This document shows positions 5,782-14,157 of a DNA stretch of 14,690 nt, piece after piece; position 1 is the stretch's first letter; each line of letters starts with the position of its first letter. A program made the position numbers and the translations under genes. This DNA comes from Colimorpha sp045597845 (GTDB lineage: Bacteria > Bacteroidota > Bacteroidia > Bacteroidales > P3): contig JAZLKZ010000066.1 of assembly GCA_045597845.1 (NCBI GenBank), positions 1 to 14,690 of the forward strand, written 5' to 3'. The notes beneath the pieces are model-generated. The model saw only the letters and a program-made list of their open reading frames with translations. It ran no database searches and was not told where the DNA came from.

Positions 5782-7092
5782 CTAATTCTCGGGTTTCCCT
5801 AAAAGCTTGAACATGTTGCGCTTGTATGCCTCTACACCAGGTTGGTTGAAGGGGTTGACCCCCAACATATATCCACTAATTGCACAGGCAAACTCGAAGA
5901 AATAAATGAGTTGTCCCAATGTGTATTCCGTAATTTCGGGGAGTTCTATTCTCATTACAGGCACATTCCCGTCGATGTGTGCCATGATTGTGCCTTTCTC
6001 CGCATTATAGTTGATTTCGGTAAGGCTTTTTGTCGTCAGATAGTTGATTTTGTCAAGATTTTCCTTGTCAGAAGGAATGGAAACATGGTTGTGAGGACGG
6101 CATACGCTAATGAATGTCTCGAACATCAACCTTTCTCCGTCTTGGATATATTGCCCCATGGAGTGAAGGTCGGTTGTAAAGCTTAAGCTGTGAGGAAGAA
6201 TGCCTTTCCCGTCCTTTCCTTCGCTTTCGCCGTAGAGCTGCTTCCACCATTCGCTGATGTATTTGAGGTTGGACAGGAAGTTGGTGAGAACCTCTACTTT
6301 GCGACCTTCTTGATAGAGAATGTTCCTTGTGATTGCGTATCGCAAAGCGAGATTCTTTTCGATGTTGTTTTCTTGTATGCAATGGTCTCGCATGTCGCGG
6401 GCGCCTTGCAGGAGTTTTTCAATGTCGTATCCGGCCATGGCGATGGGTAGCAAGCCTACAGGAGTGAGTACTGAGAATCGTCCGCCGACGTTGTCGGGAA
6501 TCACGTACATGCTGTAGCCTTCTTTAGTCGCAATGTCGTGCAAGGCGCCTTTGCGTGCGTCGGTGATGGCTATGATTCTTTCCTTGGCTTCGGCTTTTCC
6601 ATATTTGTCCTCGAGATGTGACTTGATGATGCGGAACGCTACAGCGGGCTCTGTGGTGGTTCCGGATTTGGAGATAACGGCCAACGAGTACTCTTTTTTA
6701 TCTAAAAGATGTAAGAGTTGGTGATAATAATCTTCGCTCAGGGTGTGGCCGGCATAGATGACAAGAGGATGCTTTTTGGTGCAATCAAAGGGTTCGAATT
6801 CGGACTGTAGCGCTTCAATCACAGCACGGGCGCCCAGATAGGAACCTCCAATGCCGATGACAACAAATAATTCGGATTTTGGAGCTAACCGCGCAACATC
6901 TTGGCGAATGCTCTCAAGTAGTTCGGAGCAGATTTCTTCGGGGAGGTCGACCCAGCCTAAGAAATCATTGCCCAGGCCATTTCTCGAAAGTAGATTTTTT
7001 TTCGCCTCAAGCGCTTTTGACGAAAATTCTTCGATTTTTTCCTCTGTGGCGATTCTTTTGCTCCCATCTATTTCTAATCTAATGTTTATCAT
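5782..7092 (-). CDS. pgi: Glucose-6-phosphate isomerase
   Basis: Phosphoglucose isomerase interconverts glucose 6-phosphate and fructose 6-phosphate in the cytoplasm (glycolysis and gluconeogenesis). The 436-residue protein is the short bacterial type. Visible motifs are VIGIGGSYLGARAV (78-91), the sugar-phosphate-binding SKSGTTTEP (141-149), GGRFSVLTPVG (203-213), YGES with catalytic Glu E289, H310 in LHSMGQ, and QPGVEAYKRNMF (417-428) with catalytic K424. The ATG at 7092 gives a normal N-terminus, and no Shine-Dalgarno is present. It is monocistronic: divergent from ompA, convergent with ssb. Its promoter is not obvious; AATATTTG (7227-7220, one mismatch from consensus) is a weak candidate overlapping the ompA promoter region. 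Confidence 0.96.
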   Translation of the reverse strand: MINIRLEIDGSKRIATEEKIEEFSSKALEAKKNLLSRNGLGNDFLGWVDLPEEICSELLESIRQDVARLAPKSELFVVIGIGGSYLGARAVIEALQSEFEPFDCTKKHPLVIYAGHTLSEDYYHQLLHLLDKKEYSLAVISKSGTTTEPAVAFRIIKSHLEDKYGKAEAKERIIAITDARKGALHDIATKEGYSMYVIPDNVGGRFSVLTPVGLLPIAMAGYDIEKLLQGARDMRDHCIQENNIEKNLALRYAITRNILYQEGRKVEVLTNFLSNLKYISEWWKQLYGESEGKDGKGILPHSLSFTTDLHSMGQYIQDGERLMFETFISVCRPHNHVSIPSDKENLDKINYLTTKSLTEINYNAEKGTIMAHIDGNVPVMRIELPEITEYTLGQLIYFFEFACAISGYMLGVNPFNQPGVEAYKRNMFKLLGKPEN

Positions 7093-7209
7093 GCTGTTAA
7101 TGTGTGTTTTTGTTAATACATTTGTTGTTTTTGACTGTTGGATGTAACATAAAATACCTAATTAACGTTAAAAGAAATGAAAATATTTTTATCGTTTGAA
7201 AAAAATATG

Positions 7210-7217
7210 TATTTTTG
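7210..7217 (+). promoter_or_regulatory. Putative -7 promoter element of ompA
   Basis: TATTTTTG, followed by CA, matches TAnnTTTG exactly, 86 bp before the ompA ATG. The leader would be about 80 bases, A-rich and without a Shine-Dalgarno. A TTTG at 7195-7198 is too close (11 bases) to be a standard -33 box. Confidence 0.6.
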
Positions 7218-7303
7218 CACAAATATTGCTCATATTGGTCAAGATGTTAATTGTGTAATTACTAATTGTTAAAGAAAAACAAAACAACAAAAACTTAGTT
7301 AAT

Positions 7304-8509
7304 ATGTTAAAAAAGTTATTATCAATTGGTGTATTGGCAAGCGTAATGGCTTTCGCTAATACTGGTATTGCTCAGGAAACGCCGGAGTATCCTCACTACG
7401 GTTTTTGGAGCAATTGGTCCATTGGCGCCAGCGTTGACTTTGCTAAGCAAGGCAACATGGGCTGGGACTTTAAACAAGGTACCAACATTGGTGCTACGTT
7501 TATGTTCGAAAAGGAACTGAACTATGTATGGGACTTGCGCCTCTCTTTGGCAGCTCCTGGTCTGCTTATCGCAGATGAAGATGCAGATTGGACGTTTGAC
7601 CGTTACGTGAACGCTGCTATCAGCTTCAAGTTCTCCATCAACGACGCTATCAAGGGCTACAACCCCGATAGAAGAGGTTCCCTCTATTTGTTGGCTGGTG
7701 GTGGTCTTGGTTTCCAACGTACTCAAGCTGGTGTTAGCAAACCCATGATCCTTGACGAGTGGCACACTACCGTTTTCGCTCAGATCGGCCTCGGCTTCAG
7801 CTACAAAGTTTGCAAACACAGCACTTTGTTCTTGGAAGTTATTGCCGACGACCATGCGTTCCTGCCCAAATTTGTTGACCACAGAGCTATGGCTGACATC
7901 TACGCAAGCCTTGGTTACTTGTACAACTTTGGTCCTACCGCTGCCGACGAGGCTTTGATCGCTCAGAAAGCACTCCTTACCCAGGAAAACTTCGACGCTT
8001 TGAACAACAAGGTTGACAACCTCGAAAAAGAACTTCTCGCTGCTAAGCAGAACGAACAGAAATTGAAGAACCGCATCGCTGAACTTGAAGATGAACTCGC
8101 TAACGTTCCTCAGGGCAATACCGCTGCTGCTGATAGCTTGCAGAAGGTTATCGACCAGATCAAGGCTGACCAGATGACTTATTACGCACTTCCTTTCTCC
8201 GTTCTTTTCGATGTTGACCAGTACAAGGTTAACGATACCGAAATGGTTAAGATCGACGCTGTTGCTCGCGTGATGAAAGACAATCCTGATGTTAAGTTCA
8301 ACCTCTATGGTTTCTGCGACCACACTGGTTCTGACGCTTACAACCAGAAACTTTCCGAAAAGCGTGTAAACGAAGTTAAGAGACTTCTCGTTAAGAAGGG
8401 CATTGCAGAAGATAGACTTACTTGCGAAGGTAAGGGTAAATCTGTAAGTTTCGGTGACTCCAAGTATGCTGTTAACCGTCGTGTCTCCTTCTATCGCGTT
8501 ATTGAATAG
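7304..8509 (+). CDS. Major OmpA-family outer-membrane protein (beta-barrel, coiled coil, OmpA domain)
   Basis: The 401-residue protein has a signal peptide (KK followed by a hydrophobic core, likely cut after GIAQ near residue 24). An N-terminal region of about 25-215 has alternating aromatic strands suited to an outer-membrane beta-barrel. A heptad-like coiled coil follows (about 227-263, NKVDNLEKELLAAKQ...), then a C-terminal OmpA peptidoglycan-binding domain (about 285-401). The two diaminopimelate-binding residues appear conserved as D339 (in GFCDHTG) and R354 (in LSEKR). The segment that usually reads EGRAxNRRV is shortened to KYAVNRRV. Codon use is strikingly biased (GCT, GTT, CTT/CTC, CGT), unlike its neighbours, which implies very high expression. 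The role is probably structural: linking outer membrane to cell wall. A strong terminator follows 20 bp after the stop. Confidence 0.88.
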   Translation: MLKKLLSIGVLASVMAFANTGIAQETPEYPHYGFWSNWSIGASVDFAKQGNMGWDFKQGTNIGATFMFEKELNYVWDLRLSLAAPGLLIADEDADWTFDRYVNAAISFKFSINDAIKGYNPDRRGSLYLLAGGGLGFQRTQAGVSKPMILDEWHTTVFAQIGLGFSYKVCKHSTLFLEVIADDHAFLPKFVDHRAMADIYASLGYLYNFGPTAADEALIAQKALLTQENFDALNNKVDNLEKELLAAKQNEQKLKNRIAELEDELANVPQGNTAAADSLQKVIDQIKADQMTYYALPFSVLFDVDQYKVNDTEMVKIDAVARVMKDNPDVKFNLYGFCDHTGSDAYNQKLSEKRVNEVKRLLVKKGIAEDRLTCEGKGKSVSFGDSKYAVNRRVSFYRVIE

Positions 8510-8529
8510 TATTATTCGAAACTCTTTAT

Positions 8530-8559
8530 AAAAAAGGCGACCTTTGGGTCGCCTTTTTT
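8530..8559. terminator. Bidirectional intrinsic terminator between the two OmpA-domain genes
   Basis: AAAAAAGGCGACC (8530-8542) pairs with GGTCGCCTTTTTT (8547-8559) around the loop TTTG: a perfect 13-bp stem, seven of them the GGCGACC core. It has a T-run on both strands, ending ompA on the + strand and the purN operon on the - strand. Confidence 0.93.
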
Positions 8560-8634
8560 ATTGTCCAGATAATATTGTCTATAATAATGAATACTTAAAA
8601 TAGAGGTGTTGTTGCTTTGAGACAGGGATTTTGC

Positions 8635-9798
8635 TTATTTGGAGATGACTTTGAAAGCAACGCGGCGATTTGCGGCGCGGCCCTCTTCGGTGGCGTTGTC
8701 GGCTATGGGTGCCTCTTTTCCGTAGCCTTTGTAGCTGAGTCTTTTCGCCTCTATGCCATGTCTCACTAAATAATCCACCACGGCTTTGGCCCGCTGTTCC
8801 GATAGGCGTTGGTTGTAGTTGGCGGAACCTTGGTTGTCGGTGTGGCCTTGAATCTCAATCTTCATTTTCGGATTATCTCTCAGCAAATCAATAAGACGAA
8901 TGAGTTCTTTGTAGGATTGTTGCAACAAGGTGTTTTTGTCGAATTCAAAATAGATGTCTTTGAGCACAATAGTGCTGCCGACAGCTATGGGTAATGCGGC
9001 TTTTGTGGTCGAAGGATTTTCGGTCACTTCCACTTCGGGATATTTGAGGCACTCTAAATGTATATCGTCGATATAATAGTAGGCTCCAGGAAGAAGGTTT
9101 TCAAGACTGTCGGGAAAAACAAGATTCGATTGCGAAGCACTCTGGAAATTTCCGATGCTTAGAAATTCTTCTCCGCCAGAAGCCACAAAAGTCCCTTCGA
9201 TTTTTTGCCATTCTTTTGTGTTGTCCAAGATGCGTTCTTTGGGATTGACGACTTGGGGTTGGTAAAAGGTGTTGATGGTTTGCACCACTGAGGCTGAAAT
9301 CCTTTTGGAGTCTCGGCGCATCAAAATGCCTTGTGTGGTGTCGGTGATACGCTCGGTGGTAAAGAGTCCTCCGATAGATGCTATGGCTCCTGTGGAGTAT
9401 TCCGACAGGCTTACGCAAAATGACAATCGATAGGTGGCTCCCTTTACGAGAGGTTCTTTGAGTTGTGTCTGCAAGTATTCCCGATATTTGTCTTGGCTGA
9501 CGTAGATTCCGCAATATCCTTCTCCGTCGTAGGCTTCTTGGATGCCTAACTTGTTTTTGGGAATACTGCATTCTTTGCTCCCGCATACATTGTAGTAGTC
9601 AGCGCTCCCCTTTGTGGGTTGATACCATGCGTCAACAACAGTGAGAACGCCAACGGCGTTGATTTTCCTCGGACAATCGGTGTGGCTCTCGAAAGATGGG
9701 TTGTAAACCAGGTTGTCTATGGCATGCCGCATTGCCTGCGACCGTAAGAATGGCGAGGCACTGAGAAATACAAATAAAAAAGTCCAACGTCGAATCAT
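8635..9798 (-). CDS. Secreted NPSFE-domain protein with C-terminal OmpA domain
   Basis: The 387-residue protein has a short signal peptide (RRWTFLFVFLSASPFLRSQA; cleavage near 20-22). A domain of about 28-250 opens with NLVYNPSFES, includes a WYQP...SADYYNVC segment, and ends YYYIDDIHLEC. This is the jelly-roll, carbohydrate-binding-like module common in Bacteroidota surface proteins. Four or more cysteines (C42, C72, C77, C96) could form disulfides. The OmpA domain (about 275-387) is canonical: FEFDKN, IQGHTDNQGS with D321, LSEQRAKAV with R336, KGYGKEAP and EEGRAANRRV. I infer a periplasmic or outer-membrane protein that anchors to peptidoglycan; the ligand of the N-terminal domain is unknown. 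It is last of a probable operon purN, glycosyltransferase, this gene, 47 bp after the glycosyltransferase. Codon use is ordinary. Confidence 0.88.
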   Translation of the reverse strand: MIRRWTFLFVFLSASPFLRSQAMRHAIDNLVYNPSFESHTDCPRKINAVGVLTVVDAWYQPTKGSADYYNVCGSKECSIPKNKLGIQEAYDGEGYCGIYVSQDKYREYLQTQLKEPLVKGATYRLSFCVSLSEYSTGAIASIGGLFTTERITDTTQGILMRRDSKRISASVVQTINTFYQPQVVNPKERILDNTKEWQKIEGTFVASGGEEFLSIGNFQSASQSNLVFPDSLENLLPGAYYYIDDIHLECLKYPEVEVTENPSTTKAALPIAVGSTIVLKDIYFEFDKNTLLQQSYKELIRLIDLLRDNPKMKIEIQGHTDNQGSANYNQRLSEQRAKAVVDYLVRHGIEAKRLSYKGYGKEAPIADNATEEGRAANRRVAFKVISK

Positions 9799-9845
9799 TA
9801 GAAAAGAATCTTGGAAGTCTTTAGCTGCGTTTATTTAGTAATCTC

Positions 9846-10973
9846 TCATTTCCCAACGCATTTCATCATGCTTTCCCAAAGGAGTCGTGCGGTAATGTCC
9901 CAGGAGAATTTCTCTCGTTGAATGCGCCCTTTTTCAATTAGTTGGTTGCAGAGTTCGGCATCTTCTTCAATGCGTGCAAGGGCTGTGGCAATTGAGTTTG
10001 TGCTGTGCGGGTCTATCAGTAATGCCGCATCTCCGGCAATTTCGGGCATGGAAGTGCAATTTGATGTGATAACGGGCACCTCTGCATGAAACGCTTCAAT
10101 AATGGGAATTCCAAATCCTTCAAAAAACGAGGGGTAGACAAAGGCTTTGGCCGCAGAGAGAAGTCTGGAGAGCGTCTCGACGTCGGCGCGACCTGTGAGA
10201 ACAACGTCTTCTTGATGATCCATTCTGTCGAATGCTTTCTTCAGTTCGTCTTGCCACCATACCCGGGCGCCCACAACAACCAGCTTTATGTCGCTATTGC
10301 TTGTCGTCTTGAACTGATCGAAAGCTGTCAAAAGATTTGCGAGATTTTTTCTCCGCAGAATGGTACTGATAAATATGAAATAAGGTTTTCCTTGGGTGTA
10401 TTCGTCTCTTGTCTTTGCGTTTTCCGTAGGGCCTAAAGGCGTGTAGGCGTCGTGGGCTCCATCGTAAACCACGTCAATCTTTTCTAAGGCAATGTGGTAT
10501 GTTTCGGCAATGTCTCTCTTTGAATATTCTGATACTGTGGCAATTCGTGTGGCAAGTTGCGCATATCGAGGAAAATAGTGGCTCATGAACCTTTGGTGAG
10601 ATGCTTTAAGGTTGCCTTCGAAGTGCTCGAAATTCAGGTCGTGAATTACTGTCAAGGTGGGGACTTTGCTCTTGGTCGAGATAAAGCCGTCAGGAGAAAG
10701 AAACAGTTCGATTTTGTGTTTTCTCAGGGCCTTGCTTACGCTCCACTCGAAAAACAGGTACCATAATAGTGGATGCCGTGCCTGAGGGTGAAGTACTATG
10801 GGGTGTACGTTGCTGCCAGTGACGAACGATGCCGCGTACTTTCTGTCAAAGAAAAGATAGAAATCATCTTCCGGATGGTCTTTTACGATTCGCTTCACCG
10901 TTTCGGCCGTAAACCATCCGATTCCATCCATCTTGTTGGATATCAGTAACCGTGTATTGATAGCTATGCGCAT
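9846..10973 (-). CDS. Glycosyltransferase, GT4 family (GT-B fold)
   Basis: The 375-residue protein is a retaining GT-B glycosyltransferase of the family-1/GT4 group. The N-terminal Rossmann half contains DGIGWFTAETV (16-26) and VIHDLNFEHF (109-118). The C-terminal nucleotide-sugar half contains FISTILRRKNL (201-211), LVVVGARVWW, VVLTGRADVETLSRLLSAAKAFVYPS, and the EX7E motif EGFGIPIIE (E285 and E293). TSNCTSMPEIAGDAALLIDP then follows, a common GT4 ending. No membrane segment is seen, so it is probably cytoplasmic or peripheral. The acceptor and sugar cannot be told from the sequence. Family knowledge suggests mannosyl or related transfer in surface glycan or O-antigen synthesis, but there is no polysaccharide cluster around it. 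It lies 35 bp after purN and 47 bp before the OmpA gene. Confidence 0.92.
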   Translation of the reverse strand: MRIAINTRLLISNKMDGIGWFTAETVKRIVKDHPEDDFYLFFDRKYAASFVTGSNVHPIVLHPQARHPLLWYLFFEWSVSKALRKHKIELFLSPDGFISTKSKVPTLTVIHDLNFEHFEGNLKASHQRFMSHYFPRYAQLATRIATVSEYSKRDIAETYHIALEKIDVVYDGAHDAYTPLGPTENAKTRDEYTQGKPYFIFISTILRRKNLANLLTAFDQFKTTSNSDIKLVVVGARVWWQDELKKAFDRMDHQEDVVLTGRADVETLSRLLSAAKAFVYPSFFEGFGIPIIEAFHAEVPVITSNCTSMPEIAGDAALLIDPHSTNSIATALARIEEDAELCNQLIEKGRIQREKFSWDITARLLWESMMKCVGK

Positions 10974-11008
10974 TTCCTTGCTGTATGTGGGATTACTTGT
11001 TGTTCGAG

Positions 11009-11596
11009 CTACTTTTGATATTCTCCTCGAACGAATTTTTCAATCACTATTGGGAAATACTGATGCTCCAATTTGTGGATTTTCTGTGCAAGAGTGTCGG
11101 GCGTGTCGCTGTCTGTTATTTCGCATTTTGCTTGGAATAGTGTAGTGCCTTTGTCGTAATGGTTATCGACTACGTGGATGGTGATGCCACTTTCTTTTTC
11201 ATGATGGGCTATCACTGCTTCATGCACACGTTCGCCATACATGCCTTTGCCGCCGTATTTGGGCAGCAATGCAGGGTGTATGTTCACTATTTTGTTAGGA
11301 TAAGCCTTAAGGAGGTTCTCCGGAACCAGCAATAGAAATCCTGCCAAGACGACATAGTCGACCTTTCTGTCTTGTAAGAATCTCAAAACATTGTCGCTTT
11401 CAAAAAAATCCTTCCGATTGAAATATTGAGCCGTGATTCCCAGGTTCTGCGCGCGCTGGGCGATATAGGCGTCTTTTTTATTATATATGATGCAATTGAT
11501 GTCAATGTCGTTTATTTTGGAGAAATGTTCGGCAATGCGTTGCGCGTTCGTCCCGTTTCCCGAACCAAATATCGCCAGTTGTATATTTTTATCCAT
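11009..11596 (-). CDS. purN: Phosphoribosylglycinamide formyltransferase PurN
   Basis: PurN transfers a formyl group from 10-formyltetrahydrofolate to GAR, the third step of purine synthesis. The 195-residue protein begins MDKNIQLAIFGSGNGTNAQ, the phosphate-binding entry of the family. It carries NIHPALLPKYGGKGMYG (105-121) with catalytic N105 and H107, and D148 in NHYDKG. GGKGMYG in place of the proteobacterial FxG loop is the usual Bacteroidota variant. The ATG at 11596 is preferred to an in-frame upstream start at 11659, which would overlap the promoter element. It is divergent from acpP-fabF-rnc, a neighbourhood conserved in Bacteroidota, and heads a probable operon with a glycosyltransferase and an OmpA-domain protein. 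Confidence 0.95.
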   Translation of the reverse strand: MDKNIQLAIFGSGNGTNAQRIAEHFSKINDIDINCIIYNKKDAYIAQRAQNLGITAQYFNRKDFFESDNVLRFLQDRKVDYVVLAGFLLLVPENLLKAYPNKIVNIHPALLPKYGGKGMYGERVHEAVIAHHEKESGITIHVVDNHYDKGTTLFQAKCEITDSDTPDTLAQKIHKLEHQYFPIVIEKFVRGEYQK

Positions 11597-11656
11597 AATA
11601 TTGATTTTTAATAAAATATAATGATTGTTCAAAAAAACACCATCAGTTATTGTTTG

Positions 11657-11664
11657 CAAATTTA
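11657..11664 (-). promoter_or_regulatory. Putative -7 promoter element of the purN operon
   Basis: TAAATTTG on the - strand, followed by CA, matches TAnnTTTG exactly and gives a leader of about 55 bases. A TTG at 11691-11689 is somewhat far (24 bases) to be the -33 box. No purine riboswitch or PurR-like palindrome is evident in the leader. Confidence 0.5.
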
Positions 11665-11825
11665 TGAATTTTCGTTGATTTTTTCTCTCAAGACAGTAAT
11701 TTTATCTTGAATTTTCAAATGTATTAATTTTTTTTAACCAATGTAATAATCAGTAAAACAGTATAATATAGAAATTAACACACATGTTGTTAAGCAAAAA
11801 TCCTCTCTATGTGGTTTTTTTTTCG

Positions 11826-11833
11826 TTTCTTTG
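11826..11833 (+). promoter_or_regulatory. Putative -7 promoter element of acpP-fabF-rnc
   Basis: TTTCTTTG, followed by CA, has one mismatch from TAnnTTTG. It lies 30 bp before the acpP ATG, giving a leader near 26 bases. A run of nine T (11815-11823) stands directly upstream. Confidence 0.4.
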
Positions 11834-11863
11834 CAAATCGTTTAACTAAAAAATCTTCAAAAA

Positions 11864-12103
11864 ATGTCTGAAATTGCAACGAAAGTACAGTCTATCATTG
11901 TTGATAAACTTGGTGTAGACGAGAAAGATGTTACTATGGAAGCAAGTTTTACCGCCGACCTCGGTGCGGATTCTTTGGATACCGTTGAACTGATTATGGA
12001 ACTTGAGAAAGAGTTCGATATCACCATTCCGGATGAGGCTGCAGAAAATATTGCTACCGTTGGCGATGCAGTTGCTTTCATTGAAAAAGCTCAGCAGAAC
12101 TAA
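11864..12103 (+). CDS. acpP: Acyl carrier protein
   Basis: ACP carries growing acyl chains on a 4'-phosphopantetheine arm in type II fatty-acid synthesis. The 79-residue acidic protein has the four-helix ACP pattern and the attachment motif GADSLDTVELIMELE with S37 as the modified serine. The N-terminus (MSEIATKVQSIIVDKLGVDE) and length are typical, and no Shine-Dalgarno precedes the ATG. It is the first gene of acpP-fabF-rnc, with fabF starting 11 bp after its stop. Confidence 0.98.
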   Translation: MSEIATKVQSIIVDKLGVDEKDVTMEASFTADLGADSLDTVELIMELEKEFDITIPDEAAENIATVGDAVAFIEKAQQN

Positions 12104-12114
12104 CCAATCATCTT

Positions 12115-13362
12115 ATGAGTTTCAAAAGAGTAGTTGTTACGGGCCTTGGCGCGCTTACCCCTATAGGTAATTCCGCTCAGCAATTGTGGGATTCGCTGAT
12201 TAAAGGTGTAAGTGGTGCCGGCCTAATTACTCGTTTTGATGCAGAAAAATTCAAATGCAGAATCGCATGCGAGTTGAAAGGATTCGACCCGCTATGCCAT
12301 TTCGACAGAAAAGAAGTCCGCAAGTTAGATCCTTTCACTCAATATGGAATTGTTGCAGCCGAAGAGGCGATTGCAGATGCCGGACTGAATGTAGATGCTG
12401 TTGACAAATCTCGTATTGGTGTCGTTTGGGGCACGGGTATGGGTGGCGTACTTGCGTTCCAACAAGAAATATCCAACTATCTCGAAGGCGCATGCGTTCC
12501 TCGGTTTAGTCCTTTCTTTGTACCTAAGGTTATTAGCGATATCTGCGCCGGCCATCTTTCCATTAAGTACGGTTTTTCCGGACCCAACTACGCTACGGCG
12601 GCCGCATGTGCGTCTTCGGCCGTGGCTATCAGCGATGCGTTGATGCTCATCCGTCTGGGCAAGGCGGAAGTGATTGTTTCGGGCGGTTCCGAAGCAGCCA
12701 TCACTGAATGCAGTATTGGCGGTTTCGGCTCTATGATGGCCCTTTCCACGCGTAATGATGACCCTCTTACGGCTTCACGTCCGTTTGGCAAAGACAGAGA
12801 TGGCTTTGTTCTTGGCGAAGGGGCTGGAGCTTTGGTGTTGGAAAGTTTGGATCATGCTTTGGCACGCGGTGCGCATATCTACGCCGAATTGACGGGTAGT
12901 GGGCTTACAGCCGACGCCTACCACATCACGGCATCGCATCCTGAAGGAACTGGCGCCAAGGAAGCCATGCGTCTCGCCGTCATGGAATCCGAAATGCAAC
13001 TTACCGATGTTGATTACATCAATACGCATGGAACCTCCACTCCTTTAGGCGATGTCTCTGAATCGAAAGCTGTAGCTGATCTTTTTGGAGACCATGCCTA
13101 CAAAATCAGCCTCAACTCAACAAAGTCAATGCATGGGCACCTGCTTGGCGCAGCGGGTTGCGTTGAAGCCATAGCAACCGTGCTGGCCATCCAAAAAGGA
13201 GTTGTCCCTCCTACAATCAACCACTTTGCCGACGATCCCAATATCCCTCAATTGGATTTCACGTTCAATAAACCCGTCAATCGCGACATCACCTTTGCGC
13301 TAAGCAATGCTTTCGGATTCGGTGGACATAATGTCTGCTTGGCTTTTCGGAAATATCAATAA
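12115..13362 (+). CDS. fabF: Beta-ketoacyl-ACP synthase II (KAS II)
   Basis: FabF condenses malonyl-ACP with acyl-ACP in fatty-acid elongation, in the cytoplasm, on substrates carried by the AcpP encoded just upstream. The 415-residue protein has the full thiolase-fold active site: nucleophile C165 in AAACASSA, H305 in NTHGTSTPLGD, K337 in NSTKSM and H342 in HGHLLGAAG. Each is two residues on from the E. coli FabF numbering. VVVTGLGALTPIG at the N-terminus and SNAFGFGGHN near the end are also typical. The ATG at 12115 follows acpP by 11 bp. rnc begins 12 bp after the stop, so the three genes are almost certainly one transcript. Confidence 0.98.
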   Translation: MSFKRVVVTGLGALTPIGNSAQQLWDSLIKGVSGAGLITRFDAEKFKCRIACELKGFDPLCHFDRKEVRKLDPFTQYGIVAAEEAIADAGLNVDAVDKSRIGVVWGTGMGGVLAFQQEISNYLEGACVPRFSPFFVPKVISDICAGHLSIKYGFSGPNYATAAACASSAVAISDALMLIRLGKAEVIVSGGSEAAITECSIGGFGSMMALSTRNDDPLTASRPFGKDRDGFVLGEGAGALVLESLDHALARGAHIYAELTGSGLTADAYHITASHPEGTGAKEAMRLAVMESEMQLTDVDYINTHGTSTPLGDVSESKAVADLFGDHAYKISLNSTKSMHGHLLGAAGCVEAIATVLAIQKGVVPPTINHFADDPNIPQLDFTFNKPVNRDITFALSNAFGFGGHNVCLAFRKYQ

Positions 13363-13374
13363 GCAGGGATCGTA

Positions 13375-14157
13375 ATGTCTTCCTTCCTTTATTTTGTCTC
13401 CCATCCAGCTGCTTTCAAAGAGTATGTCTGGGCTGCCGTGTTTCATCGCGGAGGCAACAGACAGTTCTACATGTTTTTCCAAAATGTATTGGGCTATACG
13501 CCTAAGAATACGAAAATATATCAAGTCGCCTTTTTGCACCGCTCAAAATCCATCCAAATGCAGCAAGGATATAAAATCAACAACGAGCGCCTTGAGTATT
13601 TGGGTGATGCTGTTCTAAGTAGCATGGTGGCGCATTTGCTTTACAGAAAATATCCTTTGCAGGGCGAGGGATTCCTTTCCGAGCTGCGATCTAAGATAGT
13701 GTCTCGTTCCAGCCTCAACAAATTGGCTGAGAAAATCGGGCTCGATCAGCTCATCAACTACAATCGGGCTCAGCAGGGCGTGTTCAAGTCGATGGACGGC
13801 GACGCCTTTGAAGCATTGGTGGGCGCCATTTATCTGGAGAAAGGATATGAGTTTGCATACAAGGTCATCATTGACCGAGTGATGAAGGTCTATCTTGATA
13901 TTGACGCTTTGGCGAATGCTGAATGGAACTTCAAAGGCAGGCTTATCGACTGGGGGCAACGCAATCACAAAGTGGTATCGTTCGAGCAGGTGCGAGTCAT
14001 TACGCAGGGGCCCAACAACCGCCGTCAGTATGAATGCCGCGTGTGCATAGACGGCATTCCTGGCGCTTCCGCCATAGACTACTCAATTAAAAGTGCCGAA
14101 CAATTGGCTTCCGAAAAGACGTACAAGCAGCTTGGAGATCAGGGGCTGTTGGTGTAG
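13375..14157 (+). CDS. rnc: Ribonuclease III
   Basis: RNase III cuts double-stranded RNA and processes rRNA precursors. The 260-residue protein has an N-terminal extension of about 30 residues, then the catalytic domain with NERLEYLGDAVL (E71, E74, D78), GEGFLSELRSKIV (E98) and DGDAFEALVGAIYLE (D143, E146). These are all the acidic residues needed for metal binding. The C-terminal dsRNA-binding domain (about 188-258) is recognisable (GRLIDWGQ, RQYECRVCIDG, KSAEQLASEKTYKQL), but the usual GxGxSKKxAEQxAA core is loosely kept. It lies 12 bp after fabF; acpP-fabF-rnc is a common Bacteroidota order. No clear terminator follows the stop. Confidence 0.95.
   Translation: MSSFLYFVSHPAAFKEYVWAAVFHRGGNRQFYMFFQNVLGYTPKNTKIYQVAFLHRSKSIQMQQGYKINNERLEYLGDAVLSSMVAHLLYRKYPLQGEGFLSELRSKIVSRSSLNKLAEKIGLDQLINYNRAQQGVFKSMDGDAFEALVGAIYLEKGYEFAYKVIIDRVMKVYLDIDALANAEWNFKGRLIDWGQRNHKVVSFEQVRVITQGPNNRRQYECRVCIDGIPGASAIDYSIKSAEQLASEKTYKQLGDQGLLV

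Noticed and set aside
7195..7198. TTTG as a -33 box for ompA (and the similar TTTG at 14380-14383 for the tRNAs)
   Set aside because: Spacing to the -7 box is 11-12 bases, far short of the roughly 19-20 usual in Bacteroidota.
7322..8323. Long - strand open frame (333 codons) antisense to ompA
   Set aside because: It is a by-product of the strong codon bias of ompA. Its translation shows no recognisable domain, and the + strand frame has a signal peptide, coiled coil and OmpA domain.
9101..9586. 161-codon open frame inside the NPSFE-OmpA gene, same strand, other frame
   Set aside because: Arg/Ser/His-rich low-complexity translation typical of a frame-shifted shadow; the main frame is intact from signal peptide to OmpA domain.
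11597..11659. Longer purN with a start at 11659
   Set aside because: The start would lie within the TAAATTTG promoter element, and the extra 21 residues have no family match before the canonical MDKNIQLAIFGSG.
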